DNA of 64,000 bases from Byssochlamys sp. IMV 00236 (GCA_001931875.2 MSJH02000629.1:248001-312000), one strand, 5' to 3'; numbered from the stretch's first letter, positions 37,101-51,543 are shown. Made by a program: numbers and translations. The notes: generated by a model not told the origin, from the letters alone.

Positions 37101-39334
37101 ATCCGAAGGCCCGAAGAGGTTTCCCCTGATCAAACCGCTTGCATACGGAGCCAGAGCCATAAACGATTGACCCTGAGCATCGTTGCTCCCCATTCGTAGA
37201 GGTGCTCTGTCGTCGCGCACAGAGTCAGAGAAACTTCCGCTGCGCTTGTGGAAATGAGCATGGACAGGACGACGATGAGGCGCAATCGGAGACTTATGGT
37301 CACCAGGACTCGAAGGCAGGTTTGTAGTGAGTACCGGTACGGGATGTGGGATGCTCACGTTGCTCACATCTGATGAAGACGAACGTTTCGGGGTGATGGA
37401 AGGAAATGAACAGGAGACCACCTGAACAGAATTTCCATCAGATGGAGAAACCGCTGTATCTCGTGCTGTTGTCGCAGAGGCGTTTCGGCTATGGGAAGTT
37501 TGCGTAGGTTGGGATTGATTTGTAGTAGTCTTTGGGTGCACAGATTGGCAGTAGTGCCCTTCAGGAAGCTCATGTAGAAGCGTAGAGTCAAAAAAGAGCT
37601 CTTCAATGTCATCGAGAGAGGTCTTGTTTATGTCTCGACTCCCCACCACGCCTCCTGGAACCACGGGACTGTCTAGGTTGTTGTCCGGCGCTGAGTCGGG
37701 CATATCCCAGTAAACAGAGCATCTGCCGTTCCAGCATCGCTTCAAATCTACGAGAATTTTCAAGTCGCTGGTACTTCGGACATCTCGATCTTTCACGGCA
37801 TCATACATCGAGTTGATCCTATCGCAGAACTGCACGCGAAGATCCCGATCAAGCACGAAGTCATCGGCGAAGTAATTCAGGATCCAATGCCTTAAAGCAG
37901 CAAATGCTCGGATCCTAATTATTCGACCGTCATCCTGCAATCGATTGATGGCCCATTGTAGGCGGGCCAGCAAAAGGGAAAGGAGGTTGCTAGACGAGAG
38001 GTAGGAGCGAAAAGTTAAAAAGAAATCAGACACGAGCTCATAGTCCATGAAGGACTCTGACGTGATCTGCGCAACAATTCGAGCTGGTGTCGCTGCGCTG
38101 ATGTCTTTGGTTCCTGGAAGATATCGAACCACGGACGGGTCGTCCATGGTCACGGCGAGACCATCGAAGATGAAGGGCTCAATAGGCTCCTTCAGCTTGT
38201 AGAAGACTGAGTGGTGAGAAGCAGAGTTTCTACTCAATGCCACTGCGCCGGAGAACATGGACGTGGTGAAAGAAAGAGGACGCCCGTATCCAAACGAATG
38301 CCGTTCATTTCGCTCGCCGGTTTCCGATACAGGTTGCGGGATATTGGATGAGGGCTCATCATCAAGTACAGCAGACTCTCTGAAGTTATCTGATACAGAA
38401 GTCCTGGTGTAGGCAGAACTTCGTAGCGCGGCAGAGCCCTCAGAGTTGAACTGTGGCCTGCCCAGTCGATAATGTGGAATTGGAATTTCCAACGTTGGCA
38501 CACCCGTCTCCTCGTTTGATTTGGGTCGGTCGTCGGATCGGTCGATCACGATTCGGAGCTCACCCGGACGCTCGTTCGAGGATGATCGGCGTTCTGCTAT
38601 AGTAGAGCATGAATGCGATTTCTTATGGCGATTGTCACCCACGAGCGGCGCCTGCTCATGAGGTGGCTGTCCGAAACTTGCCAACCCCGGATGTAGCTCC
38701 GACAGTTGAGAGATCGACCACATACTGTGTCTGGCATCTCTTTCAATATCAAGAAATCCATCCTGCGCGGTGAGCATACTGTCCGATGGGTTGATGGGAG
38801 AACGTGAAAAGGGATTCGGTGCGCCTTTCTGGACAGGCGTAATGATCGGCCTAGACCACCCACGCATGTTAGCTTGCCTTAGATACGCCTTATATACGTG
38901 CCAGGTTTGAAACCAGCTTCCACGATAAAACCGCCATACCTCAAGTACAGTCTTCCATTGTTGCCAACATTTCCCACTGTGAAATGTTTCCCTTCCCGGC
39001 CGGTTGGAGAACTTTCCGGCACACTCTCAGGTACATTATTCGATCGTTTAGTAGAGCGCTGCCATAGCATTTCAGCGCTATTCTTCACACGCAGGAGTGA
39101 CTGTGCACGTTCTTTTCCCCGACGTCCGAGATTTGTCTTTGGTGTGTTTGGCCCTTGGGCCACCGTATGGGCTCGTCGAAGACTCGACTGCCCGTCGTAC
39201 GCAGCATTTCCTGCTACTGTCGTCGATACACGCCCCAGGCCTGTTCCGGCCTGAATCCGAGAAAGAGGCTCGCCAGCGCCTTGGTTCGATGGTCGCAAGG
39301 GGATATCATTATGTAGGAACGAGGGAGGCCCCAT
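34103..39334 (-). CDS. Lte1-like Ras guanine-nucleotide exchange factor
   Basis: Three exons (38898..39334, 34412..38850, 34103..34353) give 1708 residues. The RasGEF N-terminal (REM) domain lies at about 365-500 (FIFDGLAVTMDDPSVVRYLPG; SFMDYELVSDFFLTFRSYL). About 850 Ser/Pro-rich, probably disordered residues separate it from the catalytic Cdc25-homology domain at about 1410-1690, which includes IAEQLTIVEQAALSEIDWKDL, FNLMVKWVLSEIIL and CNYSTMLQITIALSS. The last exon completes the domain with VHDLTYNAQKP. The same split layout occurs in yeast Lte1, which promotes mitotic exit; whether it activates a GTPase here is not shown. The intron at 38851..38897 joins the FKPGT segment in frame to PIITPVQ. 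The true start could lie upstream of 39334, because the frame stays open. Confidence 0.85.
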
Positions 39335-42300
39335 TTCTCTGTCGAAATTGCGTTCTCGCTGTTGACCGCTACTGTGAAGGATCGACGCGGACCAAGAGAC
39401 TTTGGCACAAAAACCGAGGCTTAAAGGGAATTCGGACTCAAAGAATATGGGCGTGGCCGGGACTGAATGCCAGTTCGTTCGTGTGACACGACATATCCAA
39501 ACTAAGCATGCGCAGTATGATTGAAAATGGCCTTTCTTTGCGCCGCAACGTTTCAGCGCAACGTAGTGAGCATCAAACAGTCTGCATCGTCTGTGTAGCA
39601 GCAGTCAATGAAGGGCGTTGGGAATCAATGGACCTTCTCTTTTGTGTGCTCTGAAGGGTATGTCTGTCCGGGGCCTGTTGCGGTGTCGATGGTCTCTGAA
39701 GCTCCAGAAGCCGTCAAGAGAAGCGGGTGGCAGGAGTGCGGGATTGTTGACCTGTCCAGGTAGAGTAGTAACACCGCCCTCAAGCTCCCGCCAGCTCGTC
39801 AGGACAGGATATAAGGTGACAGGTACGAAAGGGGGGAATTGGAAGGGCGGCGATGATGGATGGATAGCCAAAGAAGGACGAGCACACACGATTCTCCGGG
39901 CGTGATTGATGATCCTCCTGGGCTGGGGAACCCATCGGCCCTCAGGCGAGGCTGGTTAGTCTGGCGGAAACCGTTTTCTGTCCTAGACTCGTCCGAGGAT
40001 CGCGGGCACGTCGCGCGAGGAAGCTGAACGCGCTGGTTGGCGGTGATGGCCTGACGGTTGACTTTAGGTGTGCCTTTAGTTGGATTTAGTTCGACTTAGG
40101 CTGTCCTTAGGGCCACGCGGAACAGGCGAGCTGCATCGGGCCCCAAGCGCCTTAGCGACCTCCTATACCAGCAGGCGAGAGAGATCGATGGGCTGTCTCG
40201 AGGGGGACGATCCATCCACTATACCTTACATCAAGCAAGCAAGTAAGCAAGCAAAGCGAGGCGGAAGCAACGCCTGTTGTATGTACATACCATATCTACG
40301 GAGTACGCTATCTATGTGTATGGTACTTTGCGCTTGAGCTCTCTGGGTGACGTTCAGAATTGACCATGGTCGGTGGTAGCATTAGAGGTCATAACAGTGT
40401 CAGTTAATAATATTAACATCCTTGTCTCTCGGGGGCATCCGGGAGAACTGCGATGCTCGTCTTGGCCTGTGACAGTCTGCTTAAACGGCGATGCTGCTTT
40501 TCTGAAGCTTCGCTTATGTCTAAGACTAACTGCACCAAGAAACTCGAGACTCAGACCCGTGTGATCGACTAGGACCTGCTGTTACATACAAATAACAGTA
40601 GAGTTAGTTATCCGCAACCTGATAAACAAGACTCTTCGTCTCCAATCTGCTGGTCCAACCAATCATAGTCTTCTAATACATCACGGAATCAACAGCCTCA
40701 TCCGCAGATGACGGGATTGGAAGTTTGATAACTCTTATCTCGAAATCGACACTCGAGAAATTCAATCTCCCCAGAACAACAGTACGAGGTTGACTGCAAA
40801 GCTATGATAGAAGATATTGACTGAACGTCCAGCAGGAAGCATCCGACCGACATGGGAGGTCCAGGACGGACCCGACCGCGTGTGCAGAGGCAGAATGTAC
40901 CCGGATGCTCGGGATCAGGCTATCTGCTAAAGAAGTTTGGTGCAACTGAGACGACCGGCCTATTTTTTTTACTATTCACAAAGCGTCCCCCACTTTCCAC
41001 CCTAGGTAAGATCAAAGCTATCTATTCCCAAGTTCAAAGAGTGGGCCGGCTCCGAAACCATGGAGGGACTAAGAATAAGTACGGACTACGGAGTACGGAG
41101 TAACCGCCTTCAAAGGTCACGCAAGCAGAGTCCAGAGTCCAGACTGTCATTATTATTAACCACTATTATTGCAGCATGAAGTCAATGGTGCCCAAAAAAG
41201 GGGTCTCGAGTAAAAGGCTCTCCAGAGAACTTGGATTCTGTTCTCTCGCACTCTCACCCATGTGAAGGCTAGCCGCTATCTAGATGTTCTCAAATATCCA
41301 TCACACGGCACCTTCTGAGCGGAATTGATATGTCATACTCTATCTATCTACGATTCTACTCAGTAACTGACTAGCGTAATGGGTACAGGTGGCGTTATGT
41401 GCGAATGACGTACTGTTCTTCTTGATATGAGGCTCTTCGCACTGTCAATACGTGTGTCCCGAGGTACAATAATAATAATAATTCTCCGTAGTCGATAATC
41501 CCAGCGATCGCAATAATCTCGCTTAACACGGTCAGAGACACCCACCCACCGTGTTATTTTATTGCACTAACAGAATCGGACCAGATCGGATCTGATCCGC
41601 TGCCAGCGAGCACATGGCCAAACTGTACGAAACAAGCTAAGGCTGACACCACTGCTAAGCGCTCCGTATGCATGTACCATAGAGCTCAAGGAGACTGACA
41701 GGTCAAACAAGGGGATAGTCTAATATCGACAGACGAAAAACTCAAGTATCCATCTCCGAGTTTCACTTTTCCACCCGTCCAAGCGTACAATACGTCACAT
41801 CTGGAGATCGACACATCTTAGCTCCCTCGTTGAACCTTAAAAAAAGATCCGCGATGATTTCCACGGTCATAGAGTACCATACCATTGTCTGGTGGAGAAA
41901 AGAAAAAAAGGGAAGACGTTGAGCCATGTATTCGGGACGGAAACCAGAACTCAAAACTCGAACTATCTATAACCGGTCAAAAGGACATCTGACAACAAAC
42001 TCTATGGTAACTAATCCACTCGACTAAGTATGTATTACTGTATCTACTTGATCCCCGCCCTCGGGGACCTGTTCTCGTCTCCTAAGTAAGGAGGTCCCCT
42101 CATCTCATCCCTTCCCGTTCCCCGAGCCAGGTGATATCGCATCTATGATATCCGCGCAATAATATCCAGATACCCTCTCTATGAATAATAGAATTACCCA
42201 CGGCTCTGGTACCAGTAAGCCTCAAAGTGCTGTATATCCGTAAACTCGGGAACGTGAGAAATGATATAGAAAAACTAGAGAAGCATAACGCGCCATCGCC

Positions 42301-42996
42301 CTCCTGTTTGCAAATATATATATATATCCCGGGATTAACCCGCACATTCCATCTCATCGAGCGAAATGAGGAGCGTGCCTCCGCCGCGAATGGACACTTG
42401 GAACCAAGTCGTATCCGACGACAAAAGCATACCATATCTAGGGGAAGGGAGGCCAGTATGAAGAGAAGATATGAGATAGTCACTCTATTTTTGGTCTATG
42501 TTTTAGCGCCAGCAGAGAAAAGTGCTAGAAATAACTGTGGGGTAAGCATAGACATGTTCTATTTTCTACGCAGTCTAGGCAGCTACTGAGCCACCTGTCG
42601 CCGCCACCGAAGGAAATAACATGAAGCAATTGGTCTATTTGCGGAATATCGGTGACGGAAGTGGAAAATTGTCCCTTCAGAGTATGGTATCCATCTTGAA
42701 CGCCCACAAGAGCGATGGATCTCGGTAGTAACTACTACGTACAACGTGAAAAGAAATATGGGGCAGTTGGTGCGTATATTACTTCAGTTTCCTCTGCGTC
42801 TTAGATTCAGACACTGTCGTTACCTGAAATTGCAAAAACCAAACTGAACCAGCTACTACAGGAGTGAGCTATGCACCTGCAAGAAAGAATCAATATCGTT
42901 CCGGTACTTTGCCATTATTGATGTTTGCTCATGTAGATACAGACTAGAATGAACTAAAAGAACAATAGTTCTGGAAGAGTATTCGACATGTTCTAA
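39335..42996. other. Long gene-poor region
   Basis: About 3.7 kb without a supported gene. It holds the promoter and leader of the RasGEF gene at one end and the 3' region of the M13 peptidase at the other. An AAT/ATT microsatellite lies near 41466-41481 and an alternating TA run near 42317-42328. No transposon motifs are seen. Confidence 0.45.
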
Positions 42997-45744
42997 TCAC
43001 CAAAGCTTACAGACTGGCTCCTTCTTCGGACAGCTAAAAGCCTCTTTGAACTCCCGAGAATTGGCCATGGTGCCCTGAGTATACTAATGTCAGCTGGTCC
43101 ATGTCATGATAGCTGCACAGATAGTCTGTACAGTAATGAGAGAATCTCTCCAGATGGTTACTCACAATGATTCTCGCTGGTTTAGGAGCGTGTGGATCGC
43201 TGTAGATCGCACGCACAGCCGCTTCTCTCGTTGTCTTGCTGCACCACCAATTCGCGTACGAAACAAAGAACAGTTGCTCCTTGGTGAAGTCACCCAGTCC
43301 TGGAAGTTTCGGGTCAGGCGAAGCAGAATCTCTCTTCTGCCATGCGTGATACGCCGCTGTTAAGCCACCAGCATCCGCGATGTTCTCGCCTAGTGTAAGT
43401 CGGCCGTTAACATGCAGTGGCTCTGAGTCTGGTTCCGGTCCTGGGACAGTGAAATTCGAGTATTGGTCAATAAAGCATTGCGCTCGTTTCTCGAACTCTT
43501 CAACAGTCTTCTTGTCCCACCAGTCCGTGTAGTTTCCTGTCTGGTCGTAGTGTCTTCCCGTGGAATCGAAAGCTTCGAGAAATCAGCTAAAGGTTCTCTC
43601 CCTAACGGCTCTTTTGGGCATAAGAGGAGCCAAACTTACCATGGGATAGCTCGTGTCCGCTTACAGCTCCAAAGGCGCCATAAGACAAATATAGTGGTGC
43701 AGAAGGGCCATAGAACACTGGTTTCTGCATGATACCGGCTGGGAAGACGATCTCGTTGCCAGGAGGATTGTAGTAGGCATTGACGGTCGGCACACTCATA
43801 CCCCATTCCCCGCGGTCTGTAGGCTTGCCCAACTTCGACCACTGCTTTCGCACGTCGAACTTTGCGATGTTCAACTGGTTCTCGAAGAACTTCCCATCAG
43901 ACAATTTAAGTCCCTGGTAATAACCCTTTATGTTTTCGGGATCCAACACGTTGGGGCTCTGAGTCGGGTAGCCAATCTTCTGAACGATATTTTCTACCTT
44001 CTGAATACCCAATTTCCTCACTTCCGCCGTCATCCACTGAGTCTGATCCAAAGTGAATATAAATCGTTCCTTTATGTCCGATACAATCTGGTCACCAAGC
44101 TTCTTCGATTCTTCCGGGAAAGCGTCAAGGACATAGAAACGACTTAGAATCCAGGGTAGTCCATTGTCCATCGCCCTCACGCATTTGCGCCATCTCTCTT
44201 CCTTTGCTTGTGGGTCCTTGCCTTGGAGTCGATTATTAAACTCCCGGAGTGGCTGCAGTATGGGATCCTCAACATCGGTCGAAAAGGTCTGGATAACCTT
44301 CCACTTGAGAAAAGACTGGATCGTCGCCCTTGGTGTTTCTTGTAAGATAGCAGAGAGGTCCTTCATATAGGAAGGCGATCCCACAATCAGACGGTCGGTT
44401 TGGAAACCCTCGGGGGCGAGACTAGAGATGATGTCGGAAAACGAGATTTCCGGCAGTAGTGCATGTGTCTGCTCGAGGGTACGCGGATTGTAATATTGTG
44501 TGACATCTTCCTGTGTTTGAGTATCGGGCGTTGCATTGGCGAGTTTAGTCTCGAATGTGATAATGTCGTCACTCAACTGAGAGAGTACCCTGCTATCCAG
44601 CGGTGAAGGCGTCCCATCAGGGGAGAACAGGGCGTGAAATCCCGCAAGAACCCTCTTCGCAACTGATTTGTAATCCTCCACAGTCTTGGTATTATTGTAG
44701 TACTCCCTGGTGGGAAGCCCGATTTCTCGCGGAGGTGTAACGAAGATCGTCACGGAATCCGGATCGCGATCATCTGCCTATAAGAGAAGTCAGATGAGCG
44801 TTTCAAACATTAATTCCCAAATTATCTTACTGAAACATAGGGAGAAATAAGTGCCTCGACCCCGATCTCAACCAGGTACTGTATGACCTCGGTAAGGTTC
44901 TCCCTTGGGTCACTACTTGAAGACTTCCCGGTAGGATAGGTTTTCTCAATCTGAGCTAGGACATCTTCCAAAGGCTTGACTCCACGTTCCGCAACGGTAG
45001 ATTCATCTATACAAGCATTGTATGCAGTCTTCAGCTCTTCAAAAATCTCTGAATCGGCGCTAGACTTAATGCTCGCAGATTTCGAGTCTCCCGGGACGTC
45101 GGATGATTCCAAGATGTGACGAACACGACTCTGGGCATTTTCAGCCATTATTGTCCCGGCGAATAGGGATCCCTGGTCAGGACGCATGTCGTGACTCTCT
45201 TGCCATCCTCCACAGACATATTGCTCAAAATCCTCACATGGATCAATGTTCTTATAATTGGGATGGAGGTTATATAGGATTTCGGATGCGGCGTGCACGC
45301 ATTCTGCAGCATCGCATACAGACGGAGCATTGGCCTGTAGACCACTGTTCTGTATTATTCCTATTCATCATTGTCAGATAAAGGGCGGATGCAGGAAGAT
45401 GATATCCATACCCGACAACACAGAGTTCTTGACCGAAAGGTATCCAATGATGGCAATCACTGTTGCCCACTTTGTAAACCAAAGAAGCTTAGACCATCTC
45501 CCGCGTACTCTGGAACGTGAGACTATAGTTGGGCTCCATGGCTCTCCATCGTTGATGCCCATGTCTGCGTTATTGACTAACGGTGATTTCTCGCCATCGG
45601 CTAGCGCAGGTACGTCATCCGATGTGTCCCATTTTCCTAGCCGCAAAGGCTCACTTCAACAAGAAAATCCATCAGTTACTATACTATTCGAGACTCGAAG
45701 GATTATATCCAGCATACTAACCTTCGGGGCATTCCTCTGGTCAT
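42997..45744 (-). CDS. M13 (neprilysin-like) zinc metallopeptidase, type II membrane protein
   Basis: Six exons (45722..45744, 45412..45653, 44831..45360, 43640..44777, 43166..43572, 42997..43074) give 805 residues, near the family's usual size. A short cytoplasmic tail precedes one membrane segment at about 60-80 (LLWFTKWATVIAIIGYLSV), so the catalytic part faces outside or the lumen. The first conserved block CEDFEQYVCGGW is present. The zinc site is GHELSH (HExxH, near 639-644), split from the following AFDSTGRHYD by an intron, and the third ligand lies in GENIADAGG (Glu near 707). NAYYNPPGNEIVFPAGI lines the active site. The C-terminus CKLW is typical. These enzymes cut short peptides; the substrate here is unknown. 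Confidence 0.93.
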
Positions 45745-48700
45745 GATAGCAGCCAGCCGCTAAGTGATCCAAGGAGATTGAACTCAAACGAAGCCCAGCA
45801 CGGGGCTACAATTAGAACGTTTACCTCGATCAACGAGGTGAATGCAGTGGAGATGAATGAAAAATGGATATCTCAACGACCCCAGTTGTTAGGAGACTGT
45901 CGAGATGTTGAGAAGCGGTCAGTAGCACGTCGTAGCTTGCTCTAAGGGATAATGACTGGTGAGCTCATGGAGATGAGCCAGGCTAGCCGTTTTAGGTTAG
46001 ATAATCTCCGCAACGGATAAGGGCCGGAACTTTCTGAGGCCCATCCGGGGAAGCTTCAAGCATCGAACCTCGGGAATGGTTCGCGCGAGAACCGGAGTTC
46101 ACACTGTATGATAAGGTCAATGCTGTGGAACGATGAATCGTAGCGAACTCTGCCCATGTATTCTGTAAACTTGGTTACTCGGCCAAGCATAGGAACTATC
46201 TCTACGTTGACATGGTACACACGCTTCTGGAAGTTAGTACTTCACGATGACTTTTAAGCCAGTTGACGAAAAAGGAGAACTCCTTGTTGGTCCGGCCTGG
46301 ATTAGAGACTTTATCTAATCTGCTCTTGTGTAGTCTGCTAACAGCATATCAATATCACTTTACGAATGCAACGGTATCGACGCTCATATTAATCTACATC
46401 AGTCGAGTCGCAGTTTCTTTTGAGATATCAATGAATCTGCCATTGAATAGTGCATCAGGTCCCAGCGAGATGCGAGTTATCTTCAAATAAAGACTGTGTA
46501 CGTGAGCTGCAATGCATTACGGGAAGATGTATATTAGAAAGGAGAATATGCAACATTTTTTCTCTTGTGCACTGACACTCGATGCTGTAAAAGCAAGGTG
46601 ATGGAGTTGCGTACCACAATTGCGATTTCTCCATCTGGCAGCTAAAGGCCAGCGCCGGTTGTAAGTCTTCACCTAGATTATCGAAATGCACTGTACATGC
46701 GCGCGTACGGATATAAGCCCCTAATAAGGACGCGAATTAGGACTAAATGTAACCACTTGGTAAGATAAGATCACGCTACTACTGATCGAAGAGTATAACT
46801 AATGTATATTCCTTTGAGAGTAAGTCAATGGAGATAAGGAATCGATCATCAATACCACACAGTAGCGGCTTATGCTATCGAGGAGTTCCGGGGTGATTGC
46901 GAGATAAAACTATATTAATATCAACTCCTTGTATTTCTGATAATGAAGCAAACCTATAGTGATGTGCGAGACGTGGATACTCCTCGATTTGAAAAACCAC
47001 GATTTCATATCTAATGCTTTTGCTTCATGCACTGATAGATTTGCAGATACAACTTCATATCTCCGGAGCTCTGCTTTCTTTCCGAAAGCATATCGGAGTC
47101 CCAAAAAGTCAACAGGAGACCTCTACAAACGTGGCACGTCCCGCATTTGATGATCACCCGCATAACAGCCGCACGAGACTAAAATCTTACAAGTAAGACG
47201 CTTAGCCTGATATATGGTATCTGTAGTCTGTTAGACTGAGCCAATAAATATTTAGCAGAATGCAAAATCCCGTCTCTGCTTACCGGATTCCCGGGAACTG
47301 TTCACATGACTGGCATAGACATAACTAGTCTGAGAGAATCTCATCTAGCTGGTCATCCCGCGGAGAAAAGCAACCAAATTTGTGCGTGTAGGTGTACAGA
47401 GCTATATGCCATCGAGAACCATGAGATAGTCTTATGGATATTTGAACGATCTGGAGATATGTAGTCCTGTGCGATGCATTAGTGCTTCTTAACTACTGAT
47501 AGCAGGTAGGGACCATGACTTGATATCCTCAAAAGATAGATGCCATCTAGCGGAGCTGAGATCAGGGATCCCGAAGCGAAATTTAACGTGAAATTGGCAA
47601 AAAAAGAAAAGAAAAAAGAAAAAAGAAAATTGAAAAAGAAAAGGCGCAATACAGATCAGGGACCAGCTAAGCGCTACAGCAAAAGCAATATGTCGATCAC
47701 ATCTCACTGGACTCAAAAGGACATACTTACCAAGCAAGATTTGAGGTCCAGCTTTGCTGATCAAGCAGTTCGAGCTATTCCAAGTCTATCCCGTCCCTAT
47801 TACTAAACCAGAGCTATCTGGAAGCTGAATGTCTGCATCAGGCCTTGTACATCCTCTGGGAGCCACCCAGCTTTTGCGATGGCGCAGGCTGGATGTCAGG
47901 CATTCAACTAGCTATACCTTGCTTCTCTTTCCAACTGGTAGAATAAGCCTTCACAAACCAAGCACCATGTTGAAACATTTCCCACACAAAGCACTGAGCA
48001 CTCTGGACCGCGTGCCTCGTGCAAGGGGAAGCAAACTCCTGATCAGTAAGCCCTATTGCCAACCCCCGCTCGCGTGGTTGTTCTCACTGTTGGCAGTACA
48101 GGGGTAGATGCCGATTAGATGCCGATCGACCCTGGATATTTGGTAGGGAAGTACTCCAGTGGGGCATGGGACGTTTTTTCTGTGTGTTTCCTACTGGTAG
48201 GGCTGGGAGTTGTTGCGCCGATATAGACCTTATCTTAGCAGATCGTTCACCGGCCTATAGAATGAGAACATACAGCCCTTGGAAACTCAAACCAAACCCC
48301 TTGCTTGATCCAGAGCTAATAAGTCTCAATGGGGAAGCTGTTCATGCTCTGAAAAGTTATAGCCTGCTGCCCCCTGGGAAGGTATGGTACTTGTGCCAGG
48401 GTTCATGTTCGGGGTAAACGTTGACGACTGACGCCCAGACCTTTGTCCTTGGCTTTGATAGGTCGATGGTCTCCATGGATCCTTTCATGCTGTCGATAGG
48501 GATTTATATTCTTGTTCAATAGTACATGGATGGCAGAGGTAGATTTTATTTCTTGTCCGTCGGCTATGATCATGGGATCGACCAAGGAATTCATGATACT
48601 GGAGATGCACCTGGACCAGTAGAAGATAAACTTTATCACCGGCCAAGAAAAATACATAATTTTTTACTATAGTATTATCGCGCAGTGAGTCGATGCAGAA

Positions 48701-49007
48701 CGAAGTACGGCTCCGTTATCAGCAAGCGAGGTCTCATAGTTCAACCCGAGATAGAAACCCTGACGGAAACACAGAGGACAACAGTGAGCGAAATACCCTT
48801 AAGAAAAAAAAGAGAAATCAGTACCAGTCAACTTTGATGATAAAATTATCAACCATCTATGCTACCATGCCCGACCTCATCGATCGGAGCGGAGTTCATG
48901 ACCTAGAACGCCTCTGCTATGCGAGGAGGATATTGTGAACAGAGGTGCAAAATATACTGGACAAATCCGTGAAAAGAGGAAAGGAAGTGACCATTGAAGT
49001 TCGTCAC
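45745..49007. other. Long gene-poor region
   Basis: About 3.3 kb without a supported gene. The frame at 47540..47806 contains a run of lysine codons (AAG/AAA-rich, 47598-47642) and looks like low-complexity DNA rather than a gene. A 35-codon frame near 48121 contains one hydrophobic stretch. Neither has introns or recognisable domains. Confidence 0.4.
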
Positions 49008-49812
49008 TCATAGTGACTCGGCGGGGTAGCCAAATCTCAAGTTTGTCGCATTGAGCTTCATGTCGTAATACGGTTCTGGCGCCGCGTATAGAGCCTGGGG
49101 GTAAGAAACAACGTCGAATTTCTCGGGAAACAACGACTCGCTGAGAGACGTCTCGTTGGTCCGCAATATATCAAGTTCTACGAGGAGCGACTTGATCCTC
49201 TCGTTCAGTCGTCGAACCTCGTCTGCCTGCCGCGAATACGAGTGGATAAGGGCCTGATGTTTCTCATGTAGATCCCGCAATTGGTTCTCGAGACCTTTGA
49301 CATGTTTCTCTTTGCGTTCGCGGAATGCTCGCTGCGAAGCACGGTTTTGTGCGCGACGCCGCTGCTTTGCCGGACACACAAGTCAGCCGACTACGTTGGG
49401 GGAAGACACGAAGGCAAGGATGGTTGGAGACATACTAGATGCATGTTGGTGATGATTTCGGGCTTTTCTGACGGACTGGCCTTTTTTCTGCGATCTCGCT
49501 CATGCGATGTGGTTTGTCCGGCATACTGGACTGGGATCTTTGGATTTGCCGGAGCAAACACTGCAGACTGCACATGATTGAGAGACATCATGTCATATGT
49601 CCCATGTAGGCCACCATGGTACATCATCTGCTGATATCGCATATCAGTTTCGATGTGCGACTCGGATAGCTTTCTGAATCAACTGGAGAACATACAGTGG
49701 GCGAGCTTGGATTGGATGAGTCTGAAGCCGTGTCGAAAGGCTCTCCCATCCCGAATGGAAGCGACGCAACTGTCGACGAGCTCGACGGAGAGTTCATAGA
49801 ATAAGATTCCAT
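49008..49812 (-). CDS. Yap/AP-1-type bZIP transcription factor
   Basis: Three exons (49696..49812, 49436..49630, 49008..49364) give 222 residues. The basic region reads QRRRAQNRASQRAFRERKEKH, the fungal Pap1/Yap signature (NxxAQxxFR, here with Ser in place of the second Ala), which selects TTACTAA-type sites. A leucine zipper follows, with hydrophobic heptads through LENQLRDLHEKH and VRRLNERIKSLLVELDIL. The N-terminal 100 residues are Ser-rich. There is no cysteine-rich domain of the Yap1 oxidative-stress type, and the small size is closer to Aspergillus RsmA/Yap-like regulators. It stands alone in a gene-poor region, with no biosynthetic cluster beside it. Confidence 0.88.
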
Positions 49813-51508
49813 TAATAGTGAACAGTGGTTGATAGTAACTATATGGGTGCTCGAACACGAAGATAACAAATACGTTGCTGACGGTCTTAGACGAAGAATT
49901 GACGATACCTCATCTACTGGTGGTTACGGTCCAAAGACTACTGTATATCGGTTGGAGAGAGGCCATGGCCTAAATACTGTCAGGACCTTGTTGGATCTTG
50001 CCCGCTCGGTCGAATGTACAGTCCTAGCATGCACATTGCACGAATGGAGGACTGTGTCATACGTCCTGGCCAGACCGTCGTGCCGGGCCTGAGCGGCTAA
50101 AGACCCTTTCCCAGCAATCGAGGCAGTTTATCCATTCCAAGAAAGTAACACCTCGCCAACCTTGAAGTCTTAGTTCGACAAGGGCCGGTGTTTGGAAACG
50201 CTCTGCCAGTGAACATAGACCGTGGTATGACATTTCTAGACGACCGAGTGGAGGCTTGGAGGATCAGGTAATGGTCCTGAGTGCCTACTGATTCATCTTC
50301 TCTGTATTAGCTTTCTGACATCTGGTTCCAGATTGGCTGAAGGTAATCGATGGCGCTGTCACGGTAGATTCAGATGGGCCACTTGATTGTCGGCCGCGCA
50401 GGCGTATTGCGAGTAGTCCAGCAACCTAGAAGCATTAGCTAGCACCGCAATACCGCATTTGGCCAATAATGCTCAAGGTCAGCATTAACTGTTGGAGGCA
50501 GTATGTTGGCCGAGCTAGTACCAAGAGGAGGGGTGATTCTAGTCCGCCGATTCTCTTATCCCGGACCACAGCCTTGTCTCTAACGGTGACCATGTCCATT
50601 GGGGCATCGTCTCCGGCCACACCTCTCTGGCGGTACCTTCAAGTGGACTAGAGGGCATACTGCAAAGATATCCTCGTGTCGAGCGTATCTATCAAGGTGA
50701 GAGTTGCAAGAAACATTGGTTATGTGCTCCCGCTTAACCCTCGTGATTTTCTGCAATTGGCATCACCTCCCTCGGGATATGGAGATCACAGACTTCAATA
50801 GCATACCTGAATTCAATAGGTCACTATCTGGGAGGACGGTATATAAGGTCAGTCTCGCTTGGCCGGCATACAGGTCAACATGTTCCCCAGCTACCAACCT
50901 GATGGTGGACCTCTTCAAGGGCAGCATGTAGGAACGATTCGTACTAGGACTTTTGTCGGCAGCCATCCAGAAGTTCCGGCATCCCTTCACTTGACTGCCG
51001 AAATCTCAGTGGACATGATGCATCCGTGCGCTGTGCTATCTTCCCCGTGTAAACCCCCGCCATGTGCGACCGGGGAAGTCGCCGACGGGTTACACAGGTC
51101 TGCCACGGCGTCTGTAGGTGACGATATTAGTGTTGACCTGGAGTCCACAACCTAATTATATGAAGATGGCCGTATATACTCTTCCACGCGAAAGTTGAAA
51201 CCATCCGTTCACATTGCTACTGCGTTTCCAGGGCCTTAACTTTGGAGAAACCATGCCATTTCCAACTGGAGTATTACTTTTGAAAATGTGAAACAATTTG
51301 ATATTGTCTGCATTATGTAACAGTCAAAGAGTAGCTAACTATACAATTACTGGAAATTAGTTGGACCTTACGGAGGGTTAGTTTCAAACTTTTGTCGTAT
51401 AACTGTAGACATAAGATCAAGGAGATGGGCATTGTCGTACTTTTTCTGAGAGCCTCAATCGAATGCCTCAAAAGATAATCCTGGGATTTCCAACCTGCGA
51501 ATCTCAAT

Positions 51509-51543
<35 letters not shown>

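Noticed and set aside
47540..47806. Lysine-rich plus-strand frame
   Set aside because: The lysine run comes from an A/G-rich low-complexity DNA tract, and the flanks show no protein-like features.
50435..51160. Protein-like fragments in changing frames on the plus strand
   Set aside because: Segments look plausible, but frame changes and stops interrupt them, no domain is recognised, and splice sites do not restore one frame.
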